Positions 35,667 to 44,244 of a stretch of DNA of 64,000 nt are shown here, one piece after another. The stretch is taken from contig CBFIIT010000001.1 of assembly GCA_965662725.1 (NCBI GenBank), forward strand, positions 62,001 to 126,000, given 5' to 3'. This DNA is from UBA8337 sp965662725 (lineage in GTDB: Bacteria; Pseudomonadota; Alphaproteobacteria; RS24). The position numbers and the translations under genes were made by a program. The notes beneath the pieces were generated by a model. That model made no database searches. It had not been told where the DNA came from and saw only the letters and a program-made list of their open reading frames with translations. The number at the start of each line of letters is the position of its first letter. Within the stretch, counting starts at the first letter, position 1.

Positions 35667-36175
35667 GCGGTTTGCGGCTCCGGCATGAAGCGGTCTCGAA
35701 TGGCCGCTAATGTGGCTTGCAGGCTGGCCGCCAAAGCAGCGCGCTCTTCCGGTGCCAAAAATGCCCCAACCGACACATATTTGCCATGACTGGATAAAAT
35801 CAACGCACCGATTTCATCGCCATCCGTGCCGAAACGCTCCAGCTTTATGCGCACCCAATACGGGTCAAATTCCCAATCGCGCGCTGTACCCAAAGGTGTT
35901 ACCTGACTGAATACCAACCGGTTATCTGCCATTTTCAGCGTCTCATAGCGACGCCCATAACGATAATTCAATCGGAACGCACCATATAAAAGCAGCACAT
36001 CAAGGCCGAAAAAGCCGAAAACCGGCCACGCGCCAAGCGACCAAAAATACGCGCCGACCCCAAGTGAGACGGCTGAGAACCAGAGCATCAACCAAAAAAA
36101 GCCGCGTGATGAAAGCGACATATTCGGTCGCAGCACCAAATTGAAATTTTCCGGCAAAAGTCGCGTCGTTTCCAT
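35663..36175 (-). CDS. DUF2244 inner-membrane protein
   Basis: The 170-residue protein has two membrane spans at about 23-65 (FFWLMLWFSAVSLGVGAYFW and a following hydrophobic stretch). A soluble domain follows with DWEFDPYWVRIKLE and SHGKYVSVGAFLAPEER. These are the marks of the DUF2244 family, found next to nth in many alphaproteobacteria, as here. The function is unknown. It is divergent from nth across 77 bp and overlaps the gpmA end by 4 nt. Confidence 0.88.
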   Translation of the reverse strand: METTRLLPENFNLVLRPNMSLSSRGFFWLMLWFSAVSLGVGAYFWSLGAWPVFGFFGLDVLLLYGAFRLNYRYGRRYETLKMADNRLVFSQVTPLGTARDWEFDPYWVRIKLERFGTDGDEIGALILSSHGKYVSVGAFLAPEERAALAASLQATLAAIRDRFMPEPQTA

Positions 36176-36252
36176 ATGAGATATGTAACGCGGCGTGCGC
36201 CAAAACCAACGCGAAGGATTGTCGCGGCCAGCCGACTGGGTTATGAAAGGCC

Positions 36253-36927
36253 ATGAGCCGCAGTCGTCAAATGCCCGCCGAGAATATTAAGTCGCTTTTT
36301 GCCAAGCTGGCGGAAATCGATCCGGCACCGCGCACCGAGCTGGCCTTTCATAATGAGTTTACGCTTTTAGTGGCGGTGGTTTTATCAGCGCAAGCAACCG
36401 ATATCGGGGTCAATAAGGCGACCAAAAATCTTTTTAAATTGGCCGATACGCCGGAAAAAATGCTGGCTTTGGGCGAAAAGAAAATTCGCGAAGAAGTGAA
36501 AACCATCGGGCTTTATCGCAATAAGGCAAAAAATGTTCATGCACTGTCAAAAATATTGATCGAGCAATATGACGGGCACGTACCGGCTGATATGGATGCG
36601 CTGGTTGCCTTGCCCGGCGTCGGGCGAAAAACCGCCAATGTGGTGATGAATGAGGCTTTCGAAATCGCCACTTTTGCCGTCGATACGCATGTGTTTCGCC
36701 TCTCCAATCGCACCGGATTGGCGCCCGGCAAAACCGTGCTTGCGGTTGAAAAGAAACTGGATAAAAAAGTCCCCGAACCTTATCGCCGCCATGCCCATCA
36801 CTGGTTGATATTGCATGGCCGTTATGTGTGCGTGGCGCGCAAACCGAAATGCGGCAATTGCATCATATTTGATGAATGCCGCTTTAAAGACAAAGCCAAG
36901 ATTGCCGCGGCAATAAATGGCGGATGA
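36253..36927 (+). CDS. nth: Endonuclease III (DNA glycosylase/AP lyase)
   Basis: Nth removes oxidised pyrimidines and nicks abasic sites. The 224-residue protein has the helix-hairpin-helix LPGVGRKTANVV with the catalytic lysine, and the catalytic aspartate in VDTHVFRLSNR. The C-terminal Fe-S cluster cysteines follow in the spacing C-x6-C-x2-C-x5-C (CVARKPKCGNCIIFDEC). ATG 36253 has AAAGG just upstream. The adenosine kinase-like gene starts 12 bp downstream. Confidence 0.97.
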   Translation: MSRSRQMPAENIKSLFAKLAEIDPAPRTELAFHNEFTLLVAVVLSAQATDIGVNKATKNLFKLADTPEKMLALGEKKIREEVKTIGLYRNKAKNVHALSKILIEQYDGHVPADMDALVALPGVGRKTANVVMNEAFEIATFAVDTHVFRLSNRTGLAPGKTVLAVEKKLDKKVPEPYRRHAHHWLILHGRYVCVARKPKCGNCIIFDECRFKDKAKIAAAINGG

Positions 36928-36939
36928 AAAGGATAAAAT

Positions 36940-37899
36940 ATGAGCATGGATAAAAAATGCATTACCGGCATGGGCGCGGCTTTGGTTGATTTATTTGCCC
37001 CGGTCAGCGACGCACAATTGGAAATGATTGGCAGCCCGAAAGCCTCCATGTCCCTAATCGACGCGGCGCAATCGGAAGATATGCAAAAACAAGTGACGAT
37101 TGAGCAAAGCCTGCCCGGCGGCTCGATTGCCAATTCAATTGCCGGCATGGCAGCGCTTGGCGCGCCGACCGGTTTTATCGGCAAAATCGGCGATGACGCG
37201 CTGGGCCAGCGTTTTGCCGATGCCTTTCAGGCGGCCAATGTGCGGTTTCCGGTGACGCCGATGAATACACAACCGACCGGCCACTGCTTGGTGTTGGTTA
37301 CCCCTGATGCCGAGCGCACCATGCACACGGTTTTGGGCGCATCGGTGACCACCTCGACAGATGATTTGGATGCAACGCTTTTGGCTGATACCGGCATTTT
37401 ATTCGGCGAAGGATATTTATGGGACAGCCCCAGCGCGCGCGATGCCTTTATCAAGGCCGCTGATCGGGTGAAAGCCAATGGCGGCAAAATTGCTTTTTCA
37501 CTGGCCGACCGGTTTTGTGTCGAGCGCCATCATGATGATTTTGCCGCGCTTTTGGAAACCCATATTGATATTCTATTGGCCAATGAAAGCGAAATAACCG
37601 CACTTTTGGGCACAGACCAACCGGCCGGCATTTCAGCCGGCTTGGCGCCGCATGGCGTTTTGGCGGCGGTTACTTATGGGGCTGAAGGAGCGCATGTTTT
37701 TGAAGCAGAAAAGCGCACTCATATTGCGGCACAAAAACTCGCGCCCGAACAAATTATCGATTTAACCGGTGCCGGCGACCAATTTGCAGCCGGCTTTTTA
37801 ACCGGATTTCATGGCGGAAAATCGGCCGAACAAGCCGCCACGATGGGGATTGACGCTGCTGCCGCAGTCATCCAGCATTTCGGCCCACGACCTTTATAA
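36940..37899 (+). CDS. Adenosine kinase-like PfkB-family sugar kinase
   Basis: This 319-residue ribokinase-fold protein carries LPGGSIANSIAGMAALGAPTGFIGKIGDD near the N-terminus. The PfkB C-terminal signature DLTGAGDQFAAGFLTGF contains the catalytic aspartate. Alphaproteobacterial proteins of this subgroup are annotated adenosine kinases, but ribokinase-like substrates are possible. It directly follows nth. The end is convergent with coaA, and the junction contains a 10-bp direct repeat that includes its stop codon. Confidence 0.85.
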   Translation: MSMDKKCITGMGAALVDLFAPVSDAQLEMIGSPKASMSLIDAAQSEDMQKQVTIEQSLPGGSIANSIAGMAALGAPTGFIGKIGDDALGQRFADAFQAANVRFPVTPMNTQPTGHCLVLVTPDAERTMHTVLGASVTTSTDDLDATLLADTGILFGEGYLWDSPSARDAFIKAADRVKANGGKIAFSLADRFCVERHHDDFAALLETHIDILLANESEITALLGTDQPAGISAGLAPHGVLAAVTYGAEGAHVFEAEKRTHIAAQKLAPEQIIDLTGAGDQFAAGFLTGFHGGKSAEQAATMGIDAAAAVIQHFGPRPL

Positions 37900-37923
37900 A
37901 TCCCACAGGTTAATATAAATCCC
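37895..37923. repeat. Direct repeat at adenosine kinase/coaA junction
   Basis: TATAAATCCC occurs at 37895-37904 and 37914-37923 (period 19) in the short convergent junction. The first copy contains the TAA stop of the kinase gene. No terminator hairpin is seen. Confidence 0.7.
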
Positions 37924-37928
37924 GAAGG

Positions 37929-38876
37929 CTAAATTTTTCTGAGCAAAACCCGGTCAATATGATGGTCGGGGCCTTTATGCAAAATCAAATCAGCGCGCGC
38001 GCGCGTCGGCAAGATATTCTCTTGCAGGTTTTTCAAATTAATCCGTGTCCAAATATCAATCGCGGTAGCCTCGGCTTGCGCATCATCCAAGCCGGCATAG
38101 CGCTCAAAATAAGCGCCCGGCTCGCGAAAAGCGGTTTTGCGCAAGCCCATAAACCGCTCGACATACCATTGCTGAACAACATCTTCAGCCGCATCAATAT
38201 AAATTGAAAAATCAAAATAATCGGAAACAAACGGAATTTCCGTGCCCTCGCTGGCCAGCACGGCCGGTTGCAATACATTCAGACCCTCAACAATGAGAAT
38301 ATCCGGCTGGCTGACGAGAATTTTTTCTTCCGGCAAAATATCATAGGCAATATGGCTGTAGACCGGCGCTTCGGCCCGCGCGCGACCCGATTTAATCTCT
38401 GCCAAAAACCGCCGCAAACGCTTTAAATCAAAGCTTTCGGGAAAGCCCTTTCGTTGCATGAGCTGGCGTTCTTCCAATAGGTGATTGGGATATAAAAACC
38501 CGTCTGTGGTGATTAAATCAACTTTCGGATGCGACGGCCAACGGGCCAGCATTTCGCGCAAAATACGCGATGTAGTTGATTTGCCGACAGCCACCGAACC
38601 GGCAACGCCGATAATGAACGGTACTTTTGTTTCAGACCCCAAAAACGCATTGGTCGCCCCATAAAGTTTTTGTGTCGCCTCGACATAAAGATTGAGCAGT
38701 CGCGATAAGGGTAGATAAATCTCTTCTACTTCGCTTAAGGAAACGGTCTCACCAAGGCCGCGCAACTTATCCAGCTCGGCCTCAGTCAGCGTCAGCTCCG
38801 CCCCTTGCCGCATTTGCCCCCATTCATCAGCACTAAAGGCGCGATAGGGCGAAATTTCTTTTTCCGGTTCAATCAT
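37929..38876 (-). CDS. coaA: Type I pantothenate kinase
   Basis: CoaA phosphorylates pantothenate, the first step of coenzyme A synthesis. The 315-residue protein has the P-loop GVAGSVAVGKST at 90-101. PHKVDLITTDGFLYPN-like (SHPKVDLITTDGFLYPN) and RKGFPESFD motifs follow, then ILIVEGLNVLQ. ATG 38876 lies 11 bp after hisE. The hisE-coaA linkage is common in alphaproteobacteria. Confidence 0.96.
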   Translation of the reverse strand: MIEPEKEISPYRAFSADEWGQMRQGAELTLTEAELDKLRGLGETVSLSEVEEIYLPLSRLLNLYVEATQKLYGATNAFLGSETKVPFIIGVAGSVAVGKSTTSRILREMLARWPSHPKVDLITTDGFLYPNHLLEERQLMQRKGFPESFDLKRLRRFLAEIKSGRARAEAPVYSHIAYDILPEEKILVSQPDILIVEGLNVLQPAVLASEGTEIPFVSDYFDFSIYIDAAEDVVQQWYVERFMGLRKTAFREPGAYFERYAGLDDAQAEATAIDIWTRINLKNLQENILPTRARADLILHKGPDHHIDRVLLRKI

Positions 38877-38887
38877 CGGCCTTACGC

Positions 38888-39217
38888 TCAGTCCGTTTTA
38901 TTTTGCCGTGCGGCTTTTTCAGCCAGCCCTGAAAGACCGGCGCGGCTTTGTAAAACCTCAACCACTTGTTGCGGGGTCAGCCCACGCGCCGCCAACAGCA
39001 CCAGCCAGTGATAGATTAAATCAGCGCTTTCCGCCAATAACTCTTCTTCGCTACCGCTCAGCGCGGCGGTCAATGTCTCAACCGCTTCTTCGCCCAATTT
39101 ACGCGCAGCGCGCGGCAAATCAGCCAATAATTGTGCCGAATAGCTGCTATCGGGCGACGCCCCGCGGCGCGCCTCAATCTCGGCAAACAGCTCATTTAAA
39201 TAGCGTAAGTCTTCCAT
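38888..39217 (-). CDS. hisE: Phosphoribosyl-ATP pyrophosphatase
   Basis: HisE carries out the second step of histidine synthesis. The 109-residue protein has the MazG-like alpha-helical fold with SYSAQLLADLPRAARKLGEEAVE and the acidic metal ligands in EELLAESADLIYHW. It is monofunctional, with no HisI fusion, and hisI is not in the window. It lies between hisF and coaA on the minus strand. A small GCGGT-TTTTC-ACCGC hairpin (39243-39257) sits in the 75-bp spacer to hisF. Confidence 0.94.
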   Translation of the reverse strand: MEDLRYLNELFAEIEARRGASPDSSYSAQLLADLPRAARKLGEEAVETLTAALSGSEEELLAESADLIYHWLVLLAARGLTPQQVVEVLQSRAGLSGLAEKAARQNKTD

Positions 39218-39292
39218 CGCTCAAATCCTCGCCGCATGGTTAGCGGTTTTTCACCGCAAGTTCAATTGCCACGCCGCCCCTTTCGCGCATTT

Positions 39293-40063
39293 CTATTCAC
39301 GCACCGGCAAGCCGGCCGCCGCCAAAGCAGCGCGCGCCTCGCCAATCGTATGGGTGCCGAAATGAAAGATTGACGCCGCCAATACCGCATTGGCATGGCC
39401 CAGCTGCACCCCATCGACCAAATCTTGCAAATTGCCGACCCCACCGGAAGCGATTACCGGCACCGGCACGGCATCGGCAACGGCGCGGGTCAGTGCCAAA
39501 TCAAACCCCGATTTCGTGCCATCGCGATCCATTGACGTCAAAAGAATTTCACCGGCCCCGCGCGCCGCCATATTGCGAGCAAAATCCACAGCTTCAATGC
39601 CGGTAGCTTGACGCCCGCCATGAGTGAAAATTTCCCAGCGTGCGCCGTCCGCCGTTTCATCGGTTTTCTTCGCATCAATGGCCACCACAATGCACTGATT
39701 GCCGAATTTTTCAGCCGCCGCATCAATCACATCCGGCGTGGTAACGGCGGCAGTGTTGAACGATACTTTATCGGCACCGGCCAATAATAATTTGCGCACA
39801 TCATCCACCGCCCGAACGCCGCCGCCAACAGTGAGCGGCATGAAACATTCTTCAGCTGTGCGCTGCACCACATCGATAAGCGTATCGCGCCCCTCATGAC
39901 TGGCGGAAATATCGAGAAAACATAATTCATCGGCACCGGCTGCATCATAAGCACGCGCCGCAGCGACCGGGTCTCCGGCATCAATTAAATCGACAAAATT
40001 AACCCCTTTGACAACACGGCCATCATGCACATCCAAGCACGGTATGATGCGGGTTTTCAGCAT
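39293..40063 (-). CDS. hisF: Imidazole glycerol phosphate synthase, cyclase subunit
   Basis: HisF with HisH converts PRFAR to imidazole glycerol phosphate and AICAR. This 256-residue TIM barrel begins LKTRIIPCLDVHDGRVVKGVNFV with the catalytic aspartate. It has LTVGGGVRAVDDVRKLL, the second catalytic Asp in LTSMDRDGTKSGFD, and VIASGGVGNLQDL. ATG directly follows the hisA stop with no gap. It is part of hisB-hisH-hisA-hisF-hisE. Confidence 0.98.
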   Translation of the reverse strand: MLKTRIIPCLDVHDGRVVKGVNFVDLIDAGDPVAAARAYDAAGADELCFLDISASHEGRDTLIDVVQRTAEECFMPLTVGGGVRAVDDVRKLLLAGADKVSFNTAAVTTPDVIDAAAEKFGNQCIVVAIDAKKTDETADGARWEIFTHGGRQATGIEAVDFARNMAARGAGEILLTSMDRDGTKSGFDLALTRAVADAVPVPVIASGGVGNLQDLVDGVQLGHANAVLAASIFHFGTHTIGEARAALAAAGLPVRE

Positions 40064-40792
40064 TCAGATCACCGCCGGCAAAGCCAAGGCGGCTTTGGCA
40101 TCAAGCCGCCCATCATAAAGGGCGCGGCCCGAAATAGCGCCGATAATACCCTTATCTTCAAGCGCCATAATCGCCTTCACATCGTCCAGCCCGGCAAGGC
40201 CGCCTGAGGCAATAACCGGTATGGAGGTTGCTTCGGCCAATTTTTGCGTCGCCGCCAAATTGACCCCTTTTAATAATCCATCGCGGTCAATATCGGTATA
40301 AATCAACGCCGCCACACCGGCATCTTCAAACCGTGCGGCCAGCTCCTCGACTTTCATTTCGGTAGCTTCCGCCCAACCTTCAACCGCAACAAAACCGCCG
40401 CGCGCATCAATGCCGACGGCAATGCGTTCGGCAAAATCACGACACGCTTGAATGACCAATTCAGGGTCGCGCAACGCCGCCGTGCCCAAAATAACGCGGT
40501 CAATGCCGGCTGCCAGCCAGCCTTCAATATCGGCCATGGTGCGGATGCCGCCGCCCAATTGTGTTTTTGCCGGACTGGCTTTAACAATCGCCTCAACCGC
40601 ATCACGATTGACACTGGCACCGGCGAAGGCGCCGTCCAAATCGACAATATGCAAATGCGAAAAACCTTGTTCGGCAAAGGCGCCAGCTTGCGCGCCGGGG
40701 TCATCATTAAACACGGTGGCGCGCGCCATATCGCCTTGCTCGAGGCGCACGCATTGGCCTTGCTTTAAATCAATTGCCGGAAATAAAATCAT
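40064..40792 (-). CDS. hisA: ProFAR isomerase (HisA)
   Basis: HisA isomerises ProFAR to PRFAR in histidine synthesis. The 242-residue barrel starts MILFPAIDLKQGQCVRLEQGD with the catalytic aspartate. It has QLGGGIRTMADIEGWLAAGIDRVILGTAA, the second catalytic Asp in YTDIDRDGLLKGVN, and VIASGGLAGLDDV. ATG 40792 overlaps the hisH stop (ATGA) and is preferred over a GTG three codons earlier. Confidence 0.97.
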   Translation of the reverse strand: MILFPAIDLKQGQCVRLEQGDMARATVFNDDPGAQAGAFAEQGFSHLHIVDLDGAFAGASVNRDAVEAIVKASPAKTQLGGGIRTMADIEGWLAAGIDRVILGTAALRDPELVIQACRDFAERIAVGIDARGGFVAVEGWAEATEMKVEELAARFEDAGVAALIYTDIDRDGLLKGVNLAATQKLAEATSIPVIASGGLAGLDDVKAIMALEDKGIIGAISGRALYDGRLDAKAALALPAVI

Positions 40793-41436
40793 GGCCGCCA
40801 CTCCAAAAATCGTTCGATTAAACCGAGCCCGGCGGCTTGGCTTTTTTCAGGATGAAACTGCACGCCGAGTAAATTATCGCGCGCCAATATCGCGCTGCGC
40901 GGCCCGTCATAATCTGTCGTGCCGATAATATGCGCCGCCGCCTCATCGGAACGCGGATGCGCGGCATAGCTATGGACAAAATAAACATCCCTTTCATGCA
41001 CGCTATCGGCCACTTCATGCGGCGTCTTTAACTGAATTTTATTCCACCCCATATGTGGAATTTTAAGCGGCGGCGTCACGGATAGGGCGCTGACTTCTGC
41101 ATCAAACCAAGCAAAGCCTTCATGCGTTCCGCGCTCCAGCCCTTGTGCGCACATTAATTGCATGCCGACACAAATGCCCAGAAAAGGCCGCCCTTCATCG
41201 ATAACCCGTTGCTGCAAAGCGGCGCGCAACCCGTCTATCGCGCCGACCCCTTGCGCACAATCGCCAAAGGCGCCAACACCCGGCAAAACAATATGATCCG
41301 CCATGAGAATTTGATGCGGGTCAGCGGTCAGCAAAACCGGACGCGTGCCGGCAAAGCGGTGAAACGCTTTTTCAGCCGAACGCAAATTGCCCGAGCCGTA
41401 ATCAATAATGGCAATAGAAGATGGCTGGCGGCTCAA
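40789..41436 (-). CDS. hisH: Imidazole glycerol phosphate synthase, glutaminase subunit
   Basis: HisH supplies ammonia to HisF. This 215-residue class I glutamine amidotransferase has the nucleophile C89 in LGICVGMQLM and the catalytic His-Glu pair in VQFHPEKSQ near residue 195. The N-terminus IAIIDYGSGNLRSAEKAF is typical. Its ATG overlaps the hisB stop by 4 nt, and hisA overlaps its own stop. Confidence 0.97.
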   Translation of the reverse strand: MSRQPSSIAIIDYGSGNLRSAEKAFHRFAGTRPVLLTADPHQILMADHIVLPGVGAFGDCAQGVGAIDGLRAALQQRVIDEGRPFLGICVGMQLMCAQGLERGTHEGFAWFDAEVSALSVTPPLKIPHMGWNKIQLKTPHEVADSVHERDVYFVHSYAAHPRSDEAAAHIIGTTDYDGPRSAILARDNLLGVQFHPEKSQAAGLGLIERFLEWRP

Positions 41437-42029
41437 CTGCCCAACACGCCTTTGGTAGACGGCACGGCATCAGCCTTGCGCGGGTCAATCTCGATCGCTT
41501 GGCGCAGCGCGCGCGCCAATGCCTTATAACAGCTCTCAACAATATGGTGATTATTCTCACCATATAGATTTTCGACATGCAGGGTAATGCCCGCCGCTTG
41601 TGCGAAAGCTTGGAACCATTCTTTAAATAATTCAGTGTCCATATCGCCCAGTTTCGGCTTCGACAAATTGACCTGCCAAATCAAATAAGGGCGTTGCGAG
41701 ACGTCCAGCGAGACACGCGTGCAGGTTTCATCCATTGGAATAATGGCGCTGCCATAGCGCGTTAGACCTTTAAAATCACCCAAGGCTTCACGCACCGCTT
41801 CGCCCAGCACAATGCCGGTATCTTCAGTGGTGTGGTGAAAATCAATATGCAAATCACCCTTGGCCTCGACATCAATATCGATAAGGGAATGGCGCGATAA
41901 TTGCTCCAGCATATGGTCCAGAAAACCAATGCCGGTCGATACATTATAAATGCCGCTGCCATCCAGATTGACCTTTACCTTAATCGAGGTCTCTTTGGTG
42001 GCGCGAGATTTTTCACCGATGCGTGCCAT
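41433..42029 (-). CDS. hisB: Imidazoleglycerol-phosphate dehydratase
   Basis: This 198-residue monofunctional IGPD dehydrates imidazole glycerol phosphate to imidazole acetol phosphate. Manganese ligands are in DHMLEQLSRH, DFHHTTEDTG (H65, H66, E69) and GENNHHIVES. No histidinol-phosphatase domain is fused, as in most alphaproteobacteria. ATG 42029 is preceded by AAGGAG at 9 nt. The open frame further upstream is not part of the protein, since it reads through smr. Confidence 0.97.
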   Translation of the reverse strand: MARIGEKSRATKETSIKVKVNLDGSGIYNVSTGIGFLDHMLEQLSRHSLIDIDVEAKGDLHIDFHHTTEDTGIVLGEAVREALGDFKGLTRYGSAIIPMDETCTRVSLDVSQRPYLIWQVNLSKPKLGDMDTELFKEWFQAFAQAAGITLHVENLYGENNHHIVESCYKALARALRQAIEIDPRKADAVPSTKGVLGS

Positions 42030-42112
42030 GATGATGCACTCCTTTATCAAGCCCGCTTCTTCTAACAAAATTCGGCGCTTTTTCAAAGCCTCGTTGACGA
42101 GGCGCGTGGCCC

Positions 42113-42730
42113 TCATGGGCGGGCGCTGCGCCGGAGCCGCAAATAAAATGCGCCATCGCCGCCATGATTGGGGGCCGCGGCACCATATTCGGCAATTTGC
42201 GCCGCCAAAGGAGGGCTGGCCAGCCAATCGGGCAAAGCGCCGCGCAATTTACCTTCCCCACGCACCCCCTTGCCGGTGATGACCAATATCCAGGTTTTTT
42301 TCTGCGCCACCGCCGCGGAAACAAAACCGATGAGCGAACGATGTGCTTGTGCCAGGCTCAAGCCGTGCAAATCAAGTCGCGCCTCAATATCAATATGGCC
42401 GCGCGATAAGCGTCTTTTTGCTTTTTGGTCGAGGCCGATACGCGGCGGCGGCTTTTGAGGCTTAAGCACCGGCGCGGGCGCCATAGCGGCTTTTTCAGCG
42501 CCACGCATAGCGGGCGGATTATCGGTTTTTGAGGCAGTCGGTTTGGGTGGTTTTTGCCCCGCCGGTGTTTCCAAATGACGGTTTTTTGCTGTTTCCGGCA
42601 AGGGTGTGGTGCTGGCTTTTAGGCGCGCCCATGCGTCATCACCCGATTTTTTTTTAGATTTATTCTCCAGTGTTTTCGGCGGTGTTTTCGGCGGTGCTTT
42701 CCCCGGTGATTGATGTGACTTTTTCTTCAT
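42113..42730 (-). CDS. smr: Smr-domain protein
   Basis: This 205-residue protein has a long basic and Pro-rich disordered N-terminus (residues 1-110) followed by an Smr domain. The domain signatures are ARLDLHGLSLAQAH (LDLHG 119-123) and LVITGKGVRGEGKLRG (TGKG 152-155). Smr domains bind or nick nucleic acids. The N-terminal PPKT repeats are encoded by 12-bp direct repeats. The gene starts 20 bp after the Tim44-domain gene. In many alphaproteobacteria an mltA gene lies between these two; here it is missing. Confidence 0.88.
   Translation of the reverse strand: MKKKSHQSPGKAPPKTPPKTLENKSKKKSGDDAWARLKASTTPLPETAKNRHLETPAGQKPPKPTASKTDNPPAMRGAEKAAMAPAPVLKPQKPPPRIGLDQKAKRRLSRGHIDIEARLDLHGLSLAQAHRSLIGFVSAAVAQKKTWILVITGKGVRGEGKLRGALPDWLASPPLAAQIAEYGAAAPNHGGDGAFYLRLRRSARP
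42670..42705. repeat. 12-bp coding repeats at smr 5' end
   Basis: GTGTTTTCGGCG occurs twice in tandem and is followed by a diverged third copy beginning GTGCTTTCCCCG. Being in frame (period 12), it gives PPKT repeats in the basic N-terminus of the Smr protein. Confidence 0.75.
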
Positions 42731-42750
42731 GGCGCAGCTATCAAACCCGC

Positions 42751-43539
42751 TTATTCACCTTGCGTCGCAATCAAAGTCCAATTTGGTGCTGCGCCACGCT
42801 GTCCTTCAAAACGCCACACATCAAGGCTGGTCGTCGGGGCCGGCAAATCATCTTCGGCAATTTCTTCGCCGACCGGAAAAACCGCAGAAATAATTTCAGC
42901 GCGGAACCGCACATCCAATTGTATAGCCGTCTCGCTGACAGTTGCATCTTCCAAAGCCGGACGGTCCATGCGCAAAATCTGCGTTACCAATTGTTGGCCA
43001 TTATCGCGCCGCGCAATAATTGCGGCGGCAAAACCGTCTGTCACTTCGGCCCCTAAAAACCCTTCAACCGGCGATAAATCGCCATTGGCGAAAGCAGTCA
43101 ATATCATCTCATAGGCACTGGCCGCACCATCCAGAAAACCGGCTTCGTCAAATTTCGGCTCCACTTCGCGCAAAAACGCCAAGCCGCGGCCCATTTCCGG
43201 CATGGGTGTCTGTTCTGCAAAAGGTTGGGTTTCGTCCGGCTGCCTGTTTATCGCTTCATCTTCTTGTGTCGCTTCTTCGTGAACTTCCGTCGCCTGACTT
43301 TGTGCCGGCGGTGTTGCGTCTATTATGTTATCGGTGCTGCCTTCGGGTTTATGCACATCGCTTGCCTGTTCTTCTTCATCTTTCGCCGACGGCTTATTGG
43401 CAAAAGCATCGCGATGGAGGCGATAGGCATCGGCACGCGAGCTCGGCTGTTCATCATCATTGCGTGTGCCCAAAACCGAGCGCAAACGCCAGCCGATAAG
43501 GGCGACAATAATCAATAAAATCAGATTGAGCGGATCCAT
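42751..43539 (-). CDS. Tim44-domain inner-membrane-anchored protein
   Basis: The 262-residue protein has an N-terminal membrane anchor (PLNLILLIIVALIGWRL), a long acidic low-complexity linker (about 30-115), and a C-terminal Tim44-like domain starting at FLREVEPKFDEAGFLDGAASAYEMIL. The domain ends SLDVWRFEGQRGAAPNWTLIATQ. Alphaproteobacterial homologues (TimA) are related to mitochondrial Tim44 by descent. ATG 43539 is preceded by AAAGGA and is chosen over an upstream start eight codons earlier. It is divergent from fxsA, as in other alphaproteobacterial origin regions. Confidence 0.88.
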   Translation of the reverse strand: MDPLNLILLIIVALIGWRLRSVLGTRNDDEQPSSRADAYRLHRDAFANKPSAKDEEEQASDVHKPEGSTDNIIDATPPAQSQATEVHEEATQEDEAINRQPDETQPFAEQTPMPEMGRGLAFLREVEPKFDEAGFLDGAASAYEMILTAFANGDLSPVEGFLGAEVTDGFAAAIIARRDNGQQLVTQILRMDRPALEDATVSETAIQLDVRFRAEIISAVFPVGEEIAEDDLPAPTTSLDVWRFEGQRGAAPNWTLIATQGE

Positions 43540-43644
43540 AGTTTTTTCCTTTTCTATCGTCAATATGGCGATTTTTACTGAAAATGCAAAGCGCTGGTAT
43601 TTCGCCCATGCTGCGTTATGCTGGCGCAGGAAAGGAACCGCTTC

Positions 43645-44139
43645 ATGGCCGCCACATTGCTTGCTCTGCTGATTATATTGCCGATGATTGAGATTTATCT
43701 TTTCATCGAGATTGGTGGCGCGCTAGGGACCGGATGGACGCTTCTTTTAATCGTCGCCACCGCTGTTTACGGCATGAATGCAATGCGCCGCCAAGGGCTG
43801 GCGGTTTTGGCCGAAGCGCAAATGGCGCAAGCCGCCGGTCGCCCGCCGGTTGCCGCAGCGGCGCATGGCGTGCTTATTTTGCTCGGCGGCGGCATGCTTT
43901 TACTGCCCGGTTTTTTCACCGACACAATCGGCATTTTATTGCTTATCGGTTTTATCCGCCTGATTGTTCTGGAGACCGCTTTGGGCATGGTGATGCCGTT
44001 TATGAGCGCTGCGGTTTTTCGCCCGCAAAACAGCGCTGACGCAAAATCCGAAAGTCGACAAAACCGACCGCAAAAAGAGCCGATTGACGGGCAAATTATA
44101 GAAGGCGACTACCGTGTCGATGATGATGAGGCGCGCTAA
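43645..44139 (+). CDS. fxsA: FxsA family membrane protein
   Basis: This 164-residue protein has three hydrophobic segments (LLALLIILPMIEIYLFIEIGG, then WTLLLIVATAVYGMNAMRRQG, and LILLGGGMLLLPGFFTDTIGILLLI) and a charged C-terminal tail. The GGxLLxPGFxTDxxG motif is diagnostic of FxsA. E. coli FxsA affects phage F exclusion; the cellular role is otherwise unclear. ATG 43645 has AAAGGAA upstream. Confidence 0.92.
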   Translation: MAATLLALLIILPMIEIYLFIEIGGALGTGWTLLLIVATAVYGMNAMRRQGLAVLAEAQMAQAAGRPPVAAAAHGVLILLGGGMLLLPGFFTDTIGILLLIGFIRLIVLETALGMVMPFMSAAVFRPQNSADAKSESRQNRPQKEPIDGQIIEGDYRVDDDEAR

Positions 44140-44197
44140 GAAAGAGACTTTTCTAAATCATAAAAACCGCTAAAGTCGCGACAGATACGAAACCATA

Positions 44198-44235
44198 CTT
44201 AAGACTTATCTTAAGACCGAAAGACAGACCGAAAG
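44198..44235. repeat. 12-bp-period repeat in secB leader
   Basis: CTTAAGAC occurs at 44198-44205 and 44210-44217 (period 12). AGACCGAAAG occurs at 44214-44223 and 44226-44235 (period 12). The nested copies fill the 44 bp just before the secB ribosome-binding site. Confidence 0.8.
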
Positions 44236-44244
44236 GCAGGCAAC

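Noticed and set aside
44199..44214. TTAA pair upstream of secB as a CtrA site
   Set aside because: The gap is 8 bp and both halves belong to a 12-bp direct repeat that better explains them.
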